Assembly (NCBI RefSeq): GCF_016741855.1
Contig: NZ_JAERRH010000005.1
Coordinates: 124,001-188,000, forward strand
Direction: 5' to 3'
Length of the DNA stretch: 64,000 nt
Source of the DNA: Streptomyces musisoli
Lineage (GTDB): Bacteria; Actinomycetota; Actinomycetes; Streptomycetales; Streptomycetaceae
The translations under genes were made by a program, and so were the position numbers. Shown here one piece after another: positions 24,104 through 34,059 of this stretch (position 1 is the first letter of the stretch; each line of letters begins with the position of its first letter). The notes under the pieces are model-generated. The model ran no database searches, was not told where the DNA came from, and saw only the letters and a program-made list of their open reading frames with translations.

Positions 24104-24682
24104 ATGGCCCATTCGTCCGCAGCCGCCGCCCACCGGCGCGGCGCCACCGGCCCTGCCCCCTCACTGACCGGCCCGGCGAGCGACGTGCACCCCGTGCTTC
24201 GCCGGGCCACCGCCCCGCCCGCCGTCCTCGACCTGCTCGGCCAGGCCCGCGCCGGACTGGAGGAGGCCGCGGTCCTGGAAACACCGAACGAGCGCTACGC
24301 GACCGCCCACCTCGCCGCCCTGCGCACCGCCGCCGCCGTGCTCGCCGCCCGGGGCCGCCCCGAGACCTCAGCCCGCCGCCGGGCCCGGATCCGCAGCGCC
24401 TGGGAGGTGCTGCCCGAGATCGCCCCCGAGCTGACCGAGTGGAGCGCGCTGTTCGCGTCCGGGGCCGCGCGCCGCGCCCGCGCCGAGGCGGGCATCCAGG
24501 GCGCGGCCGGCTCGCGGGACGCCGACGACCTGATACGCGACGTGGCGATGTTCCTCCGCATCGTGGAGCGCATGCTGGTCCTCCAGCCGGTCCTGCCACA
24601 GCCACGCCAGGACCCCGGCGAACCGGACGGCCCGGCGCCGCGCCCCACGGGAACGCGCGGCGAACTCCCGGACGCGGGCTGA
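24104..24682 (+). CDS. SAV_6107-family HEPN domain protein
   Basis: 192 residues with a disordered first ~35 residues, then an all-helical domain (VLDLLGQARAGLEEA, YATAHLAALRTAAAVLAAR, IRSAWEVLPEIAPELTEWSALFA, DLIRDVAMFLRIVERML). The order and content match the SAV_6107-type HEPN family, whose founding gene lies near ftsZ in S. avermitilis. An R-x4-H arrangement (RYATAH) is present, but in the second helix rather than the usual place for the HEPN RNase motif, so nuclease activity is doubtful. ATG 24104 has CAGGAGG upstream. It is divergent from the ABC operon. Confidence 0.78.
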   Translation: MAHSSAAAAHRRGATGPAPSLTGPASDVHPVLRRATAPPAVLDLLGQARAGLEEAAVLETPNERYATAHLAALRTAAAVLAARGRPETSARRRARIRSAWEVLPEIAPELTEWSALFASGAARRARAEAGIQGAAGSRDADDLIRDVAMFLRIVERMLVLQPVLPQPRQDPGEPDGPAPRPTGTRGELPDAG

Positions 24683-24804
24683 CCACGGCCTCGTCCACCG
24701 TGCGGCGCAGCGGCCGGACTCCGGCGCGATGACCTGGTACGGCACGGGAGGCAATAGGGTGGAGTGGCCTTAAGCCCGCCAGTCCTGCCGAGGAGTCAAC
24801 TGCC

Positions 24805-25575
24805 GTGTCGGACCCGTCGCGCCCCCGCGCCTCTCTCCGTACCGCCGTGGTCTGGGAGGTCCTGAAGGACGCCCTCGACCGCCGGGTCAAAGCCACGGGC
24901 CGGAACTCGCTGGACGTCCTCGACACCGGAGGCGGCAGCGGCAACTTCGCCGTGCCCGTGGCCCTCCTCGGCCACCGTGTCACCGTGGTCGACCCCAGCC
25001 CCAACGCGCTGTTCGCGCTGGAGCGCCGCGCCGCCGAGGCAGGCGTCGCGGACCGGGTCAAGGGCGTGCAGGGCGACGCGCACGGCCTGTTCGACGTGGT
25101 CGAGCGCGGCGGTTACGACGCGGTCCTGTGCCACGGCGTCCTGGAGTACATGGACGACCCGGCCGAGGGCATCCGCAACGCGGTCGCCGCGCTGCGCTCC
25201 GAGGGCGTCCTCAGCCTGCTCGCCGCCGGCCTCGGCGGAGCCGTGCTCGCCCGTGCCCTCGCCGGCCACTTCACCGAGGCCCGGCAGGCGCTCCAGGACC
25301 CCGACGGCCGCTGGGGCACCGGCGACCCGTCGCCCCGCCGGTTCACCGCCGAACAGCTCACGGCGCTGGTCGAGAACGCCGGCCTGCGGGTCGGCGCCGT
25401 GCACGGCGTGCGCGTCTTCGCCGACCTGGTGCCCGGCGTCCTGGTGGACACCGAGCCCGGTGCCCTGGACGCGCTGCTGAAGCTGGAGGCCGCGGCGGCC
25501 GAACAGCCCGCGTTCCACTCCGTCGCCACCCAGCTGCACGTGCTCGGTGAGACGGCCGAGGCCGCGAAAGCCTGA
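24805..25575 (+). CDS. SAM-dependent methyltransferase
   Basis: 256 residues with a class I methyltransferase fold: motif I VLDTGGGSGNFAVPVA at ~38-53, the acidic end of strand 2 in VTVVDPSPNAL, motif GVQGDAHGL, and YDAVLCHGVLEYMDDPAEGIRNAV. It resembles SmtA/CmoM-like enzymes, but the substrate cannot be read from the sequence. The GTG at 24805 has CCGAGGAG about 10 bases upstream. It lies 122 bases after the HEPN gene, in the same direction, perhaps cotranscribed. Confidence 0.86.
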   Translation: MSDPSRPRASLRTAVVWEVLKDALDRRVKATGRNSLDVLDTGGGSGNFAVPVALLGHRVTVVDPSPNALFALERRAAEAGVADRVKGVQGDAHGLFDVVERGGYDAVLCHGVLEYMDDPAEGIRNAVAALRSEGVLSLLAAGLGGAVLARALAGHFTEARQALQDPDGRWGTGDPSPRRFTAEQLTALVENAGLRVGAVHGVRVFADLVPGVLVDTEPGALDALLKLEAAAAEQPAFHSVATQLHVLGETAEAAKA

Positions 25576-25632
25576 GCGCACCACCGTGACCTGGCGCTGA
25601 TCAGCGCCTCGGCCGCACATGGAGTACGCCAC

Positions 25633-25654
25633 AAGCCCCCCGATCGAGGGGTTT
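25633..25654 (+). terminator. Probable terminator after the methyltransferase gene
   Basis: AAGCCCC (25633-25639) pairs with GGGGTTT (25648-25654), including one G-T pair, over an 8-base loop. It lies 57 bases past the stop. Confidence 0.6.
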
Positions 25655-25851
25655 GCGCCGTATGATCGAGGTACACCTTCCGGCATGACAGGTCGGCCGT
25701 CGGGGAATGGAAGCCTCAGCGAGCCGGACGCCCATGACGGACTCCGGTTGGCCAATTGGCGTAGAGGGGCGGGTTTCACGGGGGCGATTCCCTGCCTATC
25801 CTGAAGGGACCCCCCGGGTCGCCCCGGCGACTGCACGATGAGGAGGACTCC

Positions 25852-26235
25852 GTGCCGCTCTCGGAGCACGAGCAGCGCATGCTCGAGCAGATGGAGCGAG
25901 CGCTGTACGCCGAAGATCCCAAGTTCGCGTCGGCGCTTGAGGGAAACGGGCTGCGGACGTACACCCGGCGGCGGGTCTACCAGGCGGTGGCGGGCTTTCT
26001 CATCGGTATCGCGCTCCTCATGACCGGCATGGTCATGCAGCTGATCTGGGTCAGCGTGGTGGGTTTCCTCGTCATGCTCGGGTGTGCCGTGCTCGCCGTC
26101 ACCGGCTGGCGCAAGGCCCCGAAGCCGGGCGAACAGCCCCAGGGCGCCGCCCGCCGGCAGGTGCGGCCGAAGCGCTCCGTGATGGACCGGATCGAGCAGC
26201 GCTGGCAGCGCCGCCGGGACGAACAGGGCCGCTGA
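25852..26235 (+). CDS. DUF3040 family small membrane protein
   Basis: 127 residues. The N-terminal LSEHEQRMLEQMERALYAEDPKFASAL is the hallmark of DUF3040 proteins. Two transmembrane helices follow (about 43-64 and 66-87), then a basic, disordered C-terminus. Such proteins are abundant in actinomycetes near cell-envelope genes; function unknown. GTG 25852 follows GAGGAGG. A -10-like TATCCT at 25797 with TTCACG 16 bases upstream may be its promoter. Confidence 0.9.
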   Translation: MPLSEHEQRMLEQMERALYAEDPKFASALEGNGLRTYTRRRVYQAVAGFLIGIALLMTGMVMQLIWVSVVGFLVMLGCAVLAVTGWRKAPKPGEQPQGAARRQVRPKRSVMDRIEQRWQRRRDEQGR

Positions 26236-26263
26236 CCGCCGCGCGCCCCCGCGCGGCCCCCGG

Positions 26264-26393
26264 CAGACATACGCCGACGGCGGCGGACACCGGCCGACGT
26301 CAGTGAACACACGCCGACCACAGCAGGCACACGCACGCGCCGACGGCAGTAGACATACGCCGCCTGCGGCAGGCACACGCCGACGGCAGTAGA
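26264..26393. repeat. ~20-base tandem repeat, about six degenerate units
   Basis: Units resemble ACACGCCGACGGCAGTAGAC. A 19-base piece is perfectly repeated at 26338-26356 and 26378-26396. The array fills the space between the DUF3040 stop and the convergent terminator. Confidence 0.85.
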
Positions 26394-26439
26394 CATGGGT
26401 GAGGGGCGGCCACCGACGGGTGGCCGCCCCTCACCCATG
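26394..26439. terminator. Bidirectional terminator between DUF3040 and transglutaminase genes
   Basis: A perfect 21-bp inverted repeat with a GACG tetraloop (arms 26394-26414 and 26419-26439). It stands between converging genes and is one of the longest perfect stems in the window. Confidence 0.88.
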
Positions 26440-26469
26440 CGCTCGGCCCTGCCGCCGCGTGCGCTCCGC

Positions 26470-28854
26470 TCAGCCCTGCTGATCGGACGGCCGGCGCAGC
26501 GTCGGACGGGCGGCCGCGACCCTGGAGCGCAGCGCCGACCAACGGGCCGACACCGCCCACAGCACCCGGACCGAGGAGCGGGGCAGCAGCAGCGCCCGCA
26601 GCCGCGTTCCGGTGCTCACCGTGGCCCGCAGCCCCTCGACCACCCGGCGCACATCCTCCGCGGCTCCGGCCGACGGGCGCGGCAGGGGCGCGTACAGCAC
26701 CTGCTCCACCGCGTCCGCCACCCGGTGCACGGCGGCCCCGGCCACGGGATCCAGCTGCCCGAGCCGGACGATCCGGTCGGCGGCCTTGCGCGGGGTCAGC
26801 GACTCGTCCGGCACGATGCCGTGGTCCCAGGCGCTGTCCGCCAGCTCCTGCCAGGCGGCCAGCGTGTGGGCCGCCGCCCCCTGCGCGGTCCGGGGGTGTC
26901 CGCCCAGCCGCAGCGCGCGCACCCGCGCCCGCCACAGCAGCGGCGACAGCGGGACCGCCAGGACCAGCAGCGCGCCCAGCCCGATCAGCAGCCACCACCA
27001 CGGGGCCGCACCGTCGTCGTCGTGGTGCGGGGCCGCCGCCGCGGACGGGCTGCCGCAGGCTTGGAGCCTGCGCAGCTCGCCCGCGCAGCTCTCGCTCGGC
27101 GAGGCCGCGGCCGAGGGGGCCGAGGACGCGCCCTTGGAGGGCAGTGCCTCGTCCGGCAGCGAGCTGCCGGGCGTCTCCGACTGGGTGTACGACGGGGTGG
27201 TGCCACGGGTGGGGGTCGGCTCGAAGCGGGTCCAGCCCACGCCCTCGAAGTACAGCTCGGGCCAGGCGTGCGCGTCCCTCTGGTTCACCGAGATCGTGCC
27301 GTCGGCCTGCGGGGTGCCGGGGGCGAAGCCCACCGCGACCCGGGCCGGGATGCCCAGCGTGCGGGCCATGGCCGCCATGGCGAAGGAGAAGTGGACGCAG
27401 AAGCCCTCCTTCTTCTTCAGGAAGTTCGCGATGGCCTCGGGACCGCGGCCCACCTTCACCGAGGTGTCGTACTGGAAGCCCCCGGTGACGGCGAAGTAGT
27501 CCTGGAGCTTGACGGCCTCGTCGTAGTGGCTGTTCGCGCCGGCGGTGATCTCCTTGGCCGTGCCGGCCACCACCTCCGGCAGCGAGGACGGCACCTTGGT
27601 GTACTCGCTCCGCAGGGCGGCCGGCGGCTGCGGCGCGGCGGCCAGCTGATCCGCGGTCGGCTGCACGGCCAGGCTGGTCACCTGGTAGGTCTCGCCGCGC
27701 GTGGTCTGGCCGTGGTCGCCGACGAGGGTCATCCCGACCGGCTCGTACCGCCACCGGCCGCTGACCTTCACGCTGCTCGGCGGGTAGGGCATCGGCAGCC
27801 AGTTCTGCGCGTACGTGTCCGCCGCGGTCACGGTCGTCCGCACCTCGCGGCGCTTGACGTCCGCGCCGAGGCCGACGGGCGTGGGCAGCTCGTCCGGCAT
27901 GCCGACGACGTGCCGCTGGGCCGGTGTCCAGGTGGTGCCGTCGAACTCGTCCAGGGACACGATCCGCAGGTACAGGTCCGAGATGTCGTTCGTGCTGGTG
28001 CGCAGGGTCAGCACCTGGCGGTCGTCGTTCGTGTTCAGGTTGTCGCGCAGCGACACCAGTGGGTTGACCGCCGAGATCCTGCCCCCGTGGCCGTTGCCCG
28101 ACCCCACGCCGGTGCCGGCGGCCTCCAGCAGGCCGCCGTGCATCGCGGGCAGGGCGAGCGGCACCATCAGGGCCACGCCGAGCGCGACCGCGCCGATCCG
28201 GCGGCCGGTGCGCACCGGCGCCACGGCGCCCGCCTCGGGGAAGCCCGGCGTGCGCGGGGCACCGCCGAAGACCCGTCCCCACTGGGCGAGCCGCTCCCGG
28301 CCCTCCGCGAGCAGCAGCATCAGATAGCCGGCCGCCGCCATCAGGAACCACAGCCACTCGGCGCCGCCGTCGGACAGACCCGCGGCCACCGAGTACAGCG
28401 CGAGCAGCGGCAGCCCGGCCGGAGCCGCGCTGCGGAAGGTCACCGCGAGCACGTCCACCAGCAGCCCGATCAGCAGCGCGCCGCCGATCAGCATCAGCTT
28501 GATGCCGTCGGTGACCGGCGCCGGTATCGCGTACTGGCTGACGTCGTCCCCGCCCTGCCGGAGCAGCTCGGCGCAGTACCGGAAGGTGTCCGGGCCGGGG
28601 ATCAATCCGGCGATCGCGTGCTGCCGGGCGAACACCAGGGTGAGCATCATCAGGGTCACCAGGGCCTGCGCCGCCACGGTCAGCGGCCGGCCCAGCGGCA
28701 CCCGCCGGGCCGCCGCGCCCACCCCGGTCTGCACCGCCACCAGCAGGACCAGCTGAAGCAGCCAGGTCGGCTCGGCCACCAGCGGCAGCAGCGAACAGGA
28801 GGCCATCAGCGTGGCCGCCGCCGCGCACAGCGCCAGTCGTGCCCGCCCGCTCAT
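26470..28854 (-). CDS. Transglutaminase-like membrane protein (TgpA type)
   Basis: 794 residues. About six transmembrane helices occupy the first 240 residues, followed by an extracytoplasmic part with a transglutaminase-like core: the catalytic Cys in EGFCVHFSFAMAAMARTLGIP, His in RDAHAWPELYF and the acidic FEPTPT. A Ser/Ala-rich linker, one more helix (WWWLLIGLGALLVLAVPL) and a cytoplasmic tail end the protein. The ATG at 28854 overlaps the DUF58 stop (ATGA). In bacteria this MoxR-DUF58-TgpA trio is linked to envelope or protein-assembly functions; its substrate is unknown. Confidence 0.92.
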   Translation of the reverse strand: MSGRARLALCAAAATLMASCSLLPLVAEPTWLLQLVLLVAVQTGVGAAARRVPLGRPLTVAAQALVTLMMLTLVFARQHAIAGLIPGPDTFRYCAELLRQGGDDVSQYAIPAPVTDGIKLMLIGGALLIGLLVDVLAVTFRSAAPAGLPLLALYSVAAGLSDGGAEWLWFLMAAAGYLMLLLAEGRERLAQWGRVFGGAPRTPGFPEAGAVAPVRTGRRIGAVALGVALMVPLALPAMHGGLLEAAGTGVGSGNGHGGRISAVNPLVSLRDNLNTNDDRQVLTLRTSTNDISDLYLRIVSLDEFDGTTWTPAQRHVVGMPDELPTPVGLGADVKRREVRTTVTAADTYAQNWLPMPYPPSSVKVSGRWRYEPVGMTLVGDHGQTTRGETYQVTSLAVQPTADQLAAAPQPPAALRSEYTKVPSSLPEVVAGTAKEITAGANSHYDEAVKLQDYFAVTGGFQYDTSVKVGRGPEAIANFLKKKEGFCVHFSFAMAAMARTLGIPARVAVGFAPGTPQADGTISVNQRDAHAWPELYFEGVGWTRFEPTPTRGTTPSYTQSETPGSSLPDEALPSKGASSAPSAAASPSESCAGELRRLQACGSPSAAAAPHHDDDGAAPWWWLLIGLGALLVLAVPLSPLLWRARVRALRLGGHPRTAQGAAAHTLAAWQELADSAWDHGIVPDESLTPRKAADRIVRLGQLDPVAGAAVHRVADAVEQVLYAPLPRPSAGAAEDVRRVVEGLRATVSTGTRLRALLLPRSSVRVLWAVSARWSALRSRVAAARPTLRRPSDQQG

Positions 28855-30211
28855 CCCAGTGCCTCCCCGCTCACCGAGGCCAGGCCGGCGCGTTCCCGGT
28901 CCGCCTGCCGCCACAGTTCGTCCAGCGAGGCACCACGTGGCACGCTCAGCGCCGTCCACCCCGCCTCGCGCAGCAGACGCAGCCGCTCCGCGTGCCGGTC
29001 GTTCGGCCGGGGCACGTCGGTCGCCTCCCGCACCCAGACGTCCGGGTCCAGTACGAAGGCGACGGCGCCGCCGCTGCGCCGGCTCATCTTGGCGACCGTC
29101 GTGGCCTGCTCCTCGTCCAGGTCCCCGAGGAAGGCGACGAGCAGGCCCTCGTTGCCGCCGCGCAGCATGTCGTAGGCCCGGGACAGGCCGGAGCCGTCGG
29201 AGTAGTCGATCACCGCGAGGGTGTCCATCATCAGCCCGGCCGCGTCCGCCGTCTCCTGCCCGCTGCCCGCGAAGCCGTCGCCGCCCTCGCCGGGCACCGC
29301 GCTGCCGCTGTCGGTCATCAGCCGTACGGAGAAGCCGCGCTCCAGCATGTGCACCAGCACCGAGGCGGCACCGGAGACGGCCCACTCGAAGGCCGAGTCC
29401 GGACCCGCGCCCTCGTAGGCTCCGCCGCGGGTGTCCAGGAGCACGGTGCAACGGGACCGCCGGGGCTGCTCCTCGCGGCGCACCATCAGCTCGCCGTAGC
29501 GCGCGGTGGACCGCCAGTGCACCCGGCGCAGGTCGTCGCCGTAGCGGTAGCCGCGCGGGATCACGTCGTCCTCGCCCGCGAGGGCCAGCGAGCGCTGCCG
29601 TCCGTCGCCGTACCCCATGGCCTCGCCGCCGAAGCGGACCGGGGCCAGCGGTTCCACGCGCGGGATGACCGTCAGCGTGTCGTACGTGGAGAAGGAGCGG
29701 GTCAGCTCGCACATGCCGAAGGGGTCCGTCAGCCGCAGTTGCAGCGGGCCGAGCGGATAGCGGCCCCGCAGGTCGGAGCGGACCCGGTAGGACACCTCGC
29801 GGCGGCCTCCCGGTTCCACCCGGTCCAGCACGAACCGGGGCCGCGGGCCGAGGACGTAGGGCACCCGGTCCTGGAGCATCAGCAGTCCGGTGGGCAGCCG
29901 GGAGACGTTGTCCATGCGCAGGTGCACCCGGGCCTCGCTGCCGGCCGGTACGCGCGCGGGGGCGAGGCGGCGGTTCGCGGCCACCCGGTAGCGCGTGCGG
30001 TACAGCACGGTCGCGCAGATCAGGGGCAGCACGGCGAGCAGCAGGCCGACCCGCAGCAGCTCACTCTGGCCGAGCACGAACGCGCAGATCGCGGCGGCGA
30101 TCCCGGCCGCGAAGAAGGAGCGGCCGCGGGTGGTCAGACCCGCCAGGGCCGTGCGGACGCCGCCCGTCTCCCTGCGATCGCCGTCCGCCGGCCCGGTCCC
30201 CCCCGGGCTCA

Positions 30212-30212
<1 letters not shown>
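28851..30212 (-). CDS. DUF58 domain protein of the MoxR operon
   Basis: 453 residues. Two transmembrane helices at ~33-70, a beta-rich domain, then the DUF58 motif DVIPRGYRYGDDLRRVHWRSTARYGELMVRRE and a vWA-like region with TVLLDTR. ATG 30212 shares one base with the MoxR stop (TGATG); GTG 30215 is an equally placed alternative. Between MoxR and the transglutaminase gene, it probably acts as the membrane-anchored partner of the MoxR ATPase. Confidence 0.92.
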
Positions 30213-31288
<1,076 letters not shown>

Positions 31289-31540
31289 CCGGCCCTCCTC
31301 GGCCCGTTCTTTTTCTTTTCGGGCCGACGCTCTCTGTGCGAAACCGGCCCACCCCGAAACACGGACACCACGCGGGAAAGGTTCCGCGTGACGCCACACC
31401 CCGCATTCTTGCCGCCGTTACCGATTCGTGTCACCGCCTGTGGACAACTGCCCCGCGATGTCGGTCTTACGGCTTTCCGGCCGTGCTTCCGGCAGGGACG
31501 GCGGGACGCGCCCCCCAAGCGGCCGGCCGGTACTCCCGGG

Positions 31541-32089
31541 TCAGGCCGGGTCCACCTCGCGCAGCAGGCCGGTGCGCACGTCGAAGACGAAGCCGCGGAC
31601 GTCGTCGGTGTGCAGCAGGAAGGGCGAGGTGCGCACCCGCTGCATGGACTGGCGCACGTCCTGGTCGGCGTCGCTGAAGGACTCCACCGCCCACGCCGGC
31701 CGCTGCCCGACCTCCATCTCCAGCTCGGTGCGGAAGTCCTCGGTGAGGGACTCGAGGCCGCAACCGGTGTGGTGGATGAGCACGACGCTGCGGGTGCCCA
31801 GCTTGCGCTGGCTGATGGTCAGGGACCGGATGACGTCGTCGGTGACCACACCGCCCGCGTTGCGGATGGTGTGGCAGTCGCCGAGCTGGAGGCCGAGGGC
31901 CTTGTGCAGGTCGAGGCGGGCGTCCATGCACGCGACCACGGCGACGTGCAGCACGGGACGGGCGTCCATACCGGGATCCGTGAACGCTTCGGCGTACCGC
32001 CGGTTGGCCTCCACGAGGCGTCCGGTCACGGTGTCGCCGGTGGTTATGGCGCCTTCGGATCCACCGGGGGCTGCTGCGGAAGTCGTCAT
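31541..32089 (-). CDS. Beta-carbonic anhydrase
   Basis: Interconverts CO2 and bicarbonate. It has 182 residues with the zinc-ligand and gate pattern VACMDARLD (Cys, Asp, Arg) and LIHHTGCGLE (His, Cys). INAGG-like RNAGGVVTDD and LGTRSVVLIHH confirm the beta class. Residues 1-20 are Ala/Gly/Thr-rich and poorly conserved. The ATG at 32089 is preferred. It is divergent from the dcw operon across ~350 bases. Confidence 0.93.
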   Translation of the reverse strand: MTTSAAAPGGSEGAITTGDTVTGRLVEANRRYAEAFTDPGMDARPVLHVAVVACMDARLDLHKALGLQLGDCHTIRNAGGVVTDDVIRSLTISQRKLGTRSVVLIHHTGCGLESLTEDFRTELEMEVGQRPAWAVESFSDADQDVRQSMQRVRTSPFLLHTDDVRGFVFDVRTGLLREVDPA

Positions 32090-32441
32090 GCCGATGACGT
32101 TACTGGTCACGCAACGGTCTGGCCTGCTGCGACAGGGGACAAAGAACGTCAGCGTGGCTTGTTGTGAGCTAACCCACAGGGAGGGCAAAGGGGAGCCGAA
32201 CGGGTGGATCGATGTCAATCCGGGTTCCCGCCGCGTTGCGGTGCGCGACGCGCAGGCCGGTTGATTGACCCTGGGACAGCGTGGACTAAAGTGGCGCGAA
32301 AGCGGGAGACGAGTCTCTCCCCGCTGGTGAAACCCCCGGAGACCCCGGCACGGCCCGGACCCGTCTCCTCGCGCGCGCGGCGCGTACGTACGGCTCGGGG
32401 GACCGACGGTGCGTACGGCCCGCCGGAACTGAGAGGCCCCC
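32090..32441. other. Upstream region of the dcw operon; no mraZ
   Basis: This 352-base gap contains the dcw promoter listed separately and a ~150-base GC-rich leader before rsmH. No mraZ-like frame (a ~140-residue gene that opens the cluster in most bacteria, including mycobacteria) is present. Confidence 0.75.
32265..32292 (+). promoter_or_regulatory. Probable promoter of the dcw operon
   Basis: TTGACC (32265-32270), a 16-base spacer and TAAAGT (32287-32292). Transcription would start about 32299, leaving a ~143-base leader before the rsmH start. Confidence 0.6.
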
Positions 32442-33398
32442 TTGAGCCAGAGTCGACACGTCCCGGTGATGCTCCAGCGGTGCCTGGACCTGCTGGCGCC
32501 CGCCCTGGAGCATCCGGGCGCGGTGGTCGTCGACTGCACCCTCGGCCTCGGCGGGCACAGCGAGGCGCTGCTGGCCCGGTTCCCCGGCGTGCGGCTGATC
32601 GGCCTCGACCGGGACAAGGAGGCGCTGCGCCTGTCCGGCGAGCGCCTGGCCCCGTACGGGGACCGCGCCACCCTCGTGCACGCGGTGTACGACGAGCTGC
32701 CCGAGGTGCTGCACCGGCTCGGCATCGCGCGCGTGCAGGGCGTGCTGTTCGACCTCGGGGTCTCCTCCATGCAGCTGGACGAGGCCGGCCGCGGCTTCGC
32801 CTACGCGCAGGACGCGCCCCTGGACATGCGCATGGACCAGACGACCGGCATCAGCGCCGCCGAGGTACTCAACACCTACCCGGCGGGCGAACTCGTGCGC
32901 ATCCTGCGCGCGTACGGCGAGGAGAAGCAGGCCAAGCGGATCGTCGCCGCGATCGTCCGCGATCGCGAGAAGGAGCCCTTCGCCAACAGCGCACGGCTGG
33001 TGGAACTCATCCGTGACGCCCTGCCGCAGGCCGCGAAGCGCACCGGCGGCAATCCGGCCAAGCGCACCTTCCAGGCGCTGCGCATCGAGGTCAACGGCGA
33101 ACTGTCCGTGCTGGAGCGGGCGATCCCGGGCGCCGTGAAGGCGCTGGACGTCGGCGGGCGGGTCGCCGTGCTCTCGTACCACTCGCTCGAAGACCGGCTC
33201 GTCAAGCACGTGTTCGCGGCCGGCGCCGCCTCCACCGCGCCGCCCGGACTGCCGGTCGTGCCCGAGCGCTACCAGCCGCGGCTCAAGCTGCTCACCCGCG
33301 GTGCCGAACTTCCCACCGAGGAAGAGATCGCCGAGAACCGCCGGGCCGCACCGGCCAGACTGCGGGGTGCCGAGCGCATCAGGGAGGACGTCGAGTGA
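32442..33398 (+). CDS. rsmH: 16S rRNA (cytosine1402-N4)-methyltransferase
   Basis: 318 residues. SAM motif VVDCTLGLGGHSEALL, followed by LIGLDRDKEAL, DLGVSSMQLDEAGRGFAY and the C-terminal LSYHSLEDRLVKHVF. Methylates C1402 in the decoding centre and is the first gene of the cluster (also called mraW). The start is TTG 32442, preceded by GAGAGG. Its stop overlaps a tiny ORF that leads into ftsL. Confidence 0.96.
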   Translation: MSQSRHVPVMLQRCLDLLAPALEHPGAVVVDCTLGLGGHSEALLARFPGVRLIGLDRDKEALRLSGERLAPYGDRATLVHAVYDELPEVLHRLGIARVQGVLFDLGVSSMQLDEAGRGFAYAQDAPLDMRMDQTTGISAAEVLNTYPAGELVRILRAYGEEKQAKRIVAAIVRDREKEPFANSARLVELIRDALPQAAKRTGGNPAKRTFQALRIEVNGELSVLERAIPGAVKALDVGGRVAVLSYHSLEDRLVKHVFAAGAASTAPPGLPVVPERYQPRLKLLTRGAELPTEEEIAENRRAAPARLRGAERIREDVE

Positions 33399-33469
33399 GC
33401 GAGACGGGTCGGAGGGTTTCCCCCGCGCACCCAGGAAGCGGCATCCCCCACGCACCGGGGGAGCAGTGA
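33395..33469 (+). CDS. 24-residue ORF bridging rsmH and ftsL
   Basis: GTG at 33395 overlaps the rsmH stop (GTGA, 33395-33398), and its own stop overlaps the ftsL GTG in the same way (GTGA, 33466-33469). The product starts MSETGRRVSPAHP and is 24 residues, rich in Pro, Gly and Arg, with 19 of 24 codons ending in G or C. It may be a coupling ORF that carries ribosomes across the 67-base gap rather than a functional peptide. Confidence 0.45.
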   Translation: MSETGRRVSPAHPGSGIPHAPGEQ

Positions 33470-34059
33470 GCAGGAAACCCGTGCTGAAGGGGAGGGCCGC
33501 CCGGCTCGCCCGGCTCTTCCCGGCCGGCCGCGCCCGGGCGGCCCGTACCCCGTTCGTCCTCCTCGTCGTCGTCCTCCTCGGCGGCGGCCTCATCGGGCTG
33601 CTGGTGCTCAACTCCGCGCTCAGCGAAGGCTCGTTCAAGCTCGACGACCTGCAGAAGCGGACGAAGAGCCTCACCGACGAGGAGCAGGCCCTCCAGCGCG
33701 ACATCGACGCCTACTCGTCGCCCGACGCCCTCCAGCGCCGCGCCCGCGAACTCGGCATGGTCCCCGGCGGCGACCCGGCCTTCCTCGGCCCCGACGGCAG
33801 GATCAAGGGCGTCCCCGGCGCCGCACCCCGGACCGCCGCCCTCTCGGACCCGGCCGCCCCCGGGGCGCTGATCCCGGCCGCGGACGTCTCCGCGCCCCCC
33901 GCCCCCACGGCGGCACCCGCCACCCCCGGCCAGGCGGCGCCCACCGCGCCCGGACCGGCGGCGCCCGCCGCCCCGCCGGGCCGGCCCCAGGGATCCTCCC
34001 CGACCGCCGCGCCGCCCGCCGCATCCCAGCCCATTGCCACCCCGACCCCCGGCAGGTGA
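33466..34059 (+). CDS. ftsL: Cell division protein FtsL
   Basis: 197 residues. A basic cytoplasmic lead, one transmembrane helix (~26-47: TPFVLLVVVLLGGGLIGLLVL), a short coiled-coil (DDLQKRTKSLTDEEQALQRDI) and the FtsL-like RRARELGM are followed by a ~90-residue Pro/Ala-rich tail. FtsL bridges FtsQ and FtsB/DivIC in the divisome. GTG 33466 has GGGGGAGCA just upstream; the stop overlaps the ftsI start. Confidence 0.88.
   Translation: MSRKPVLKGRAARLARLFPAGRARAARTPFVLLVVVLLGGGLIGLLVLNSALSEGSFKLDDLQKRTKSLTDEEQALQRDIDAYSSPDALQRRARELGMVPGGDPAFLGPDGRIKGVPGAAPRTAALSDPAAPGALIPAADVSAPPAPTAAPATPGQAAPTAPGPAAPAAPPGRPQGSSPTAAPPAASQPIATPTPGR

Noticed and set aside
32090..32441. mraZ ahead of rsmH
   Set aside because: No frame in this interval encodes the AbrB-like MraZ repeats.
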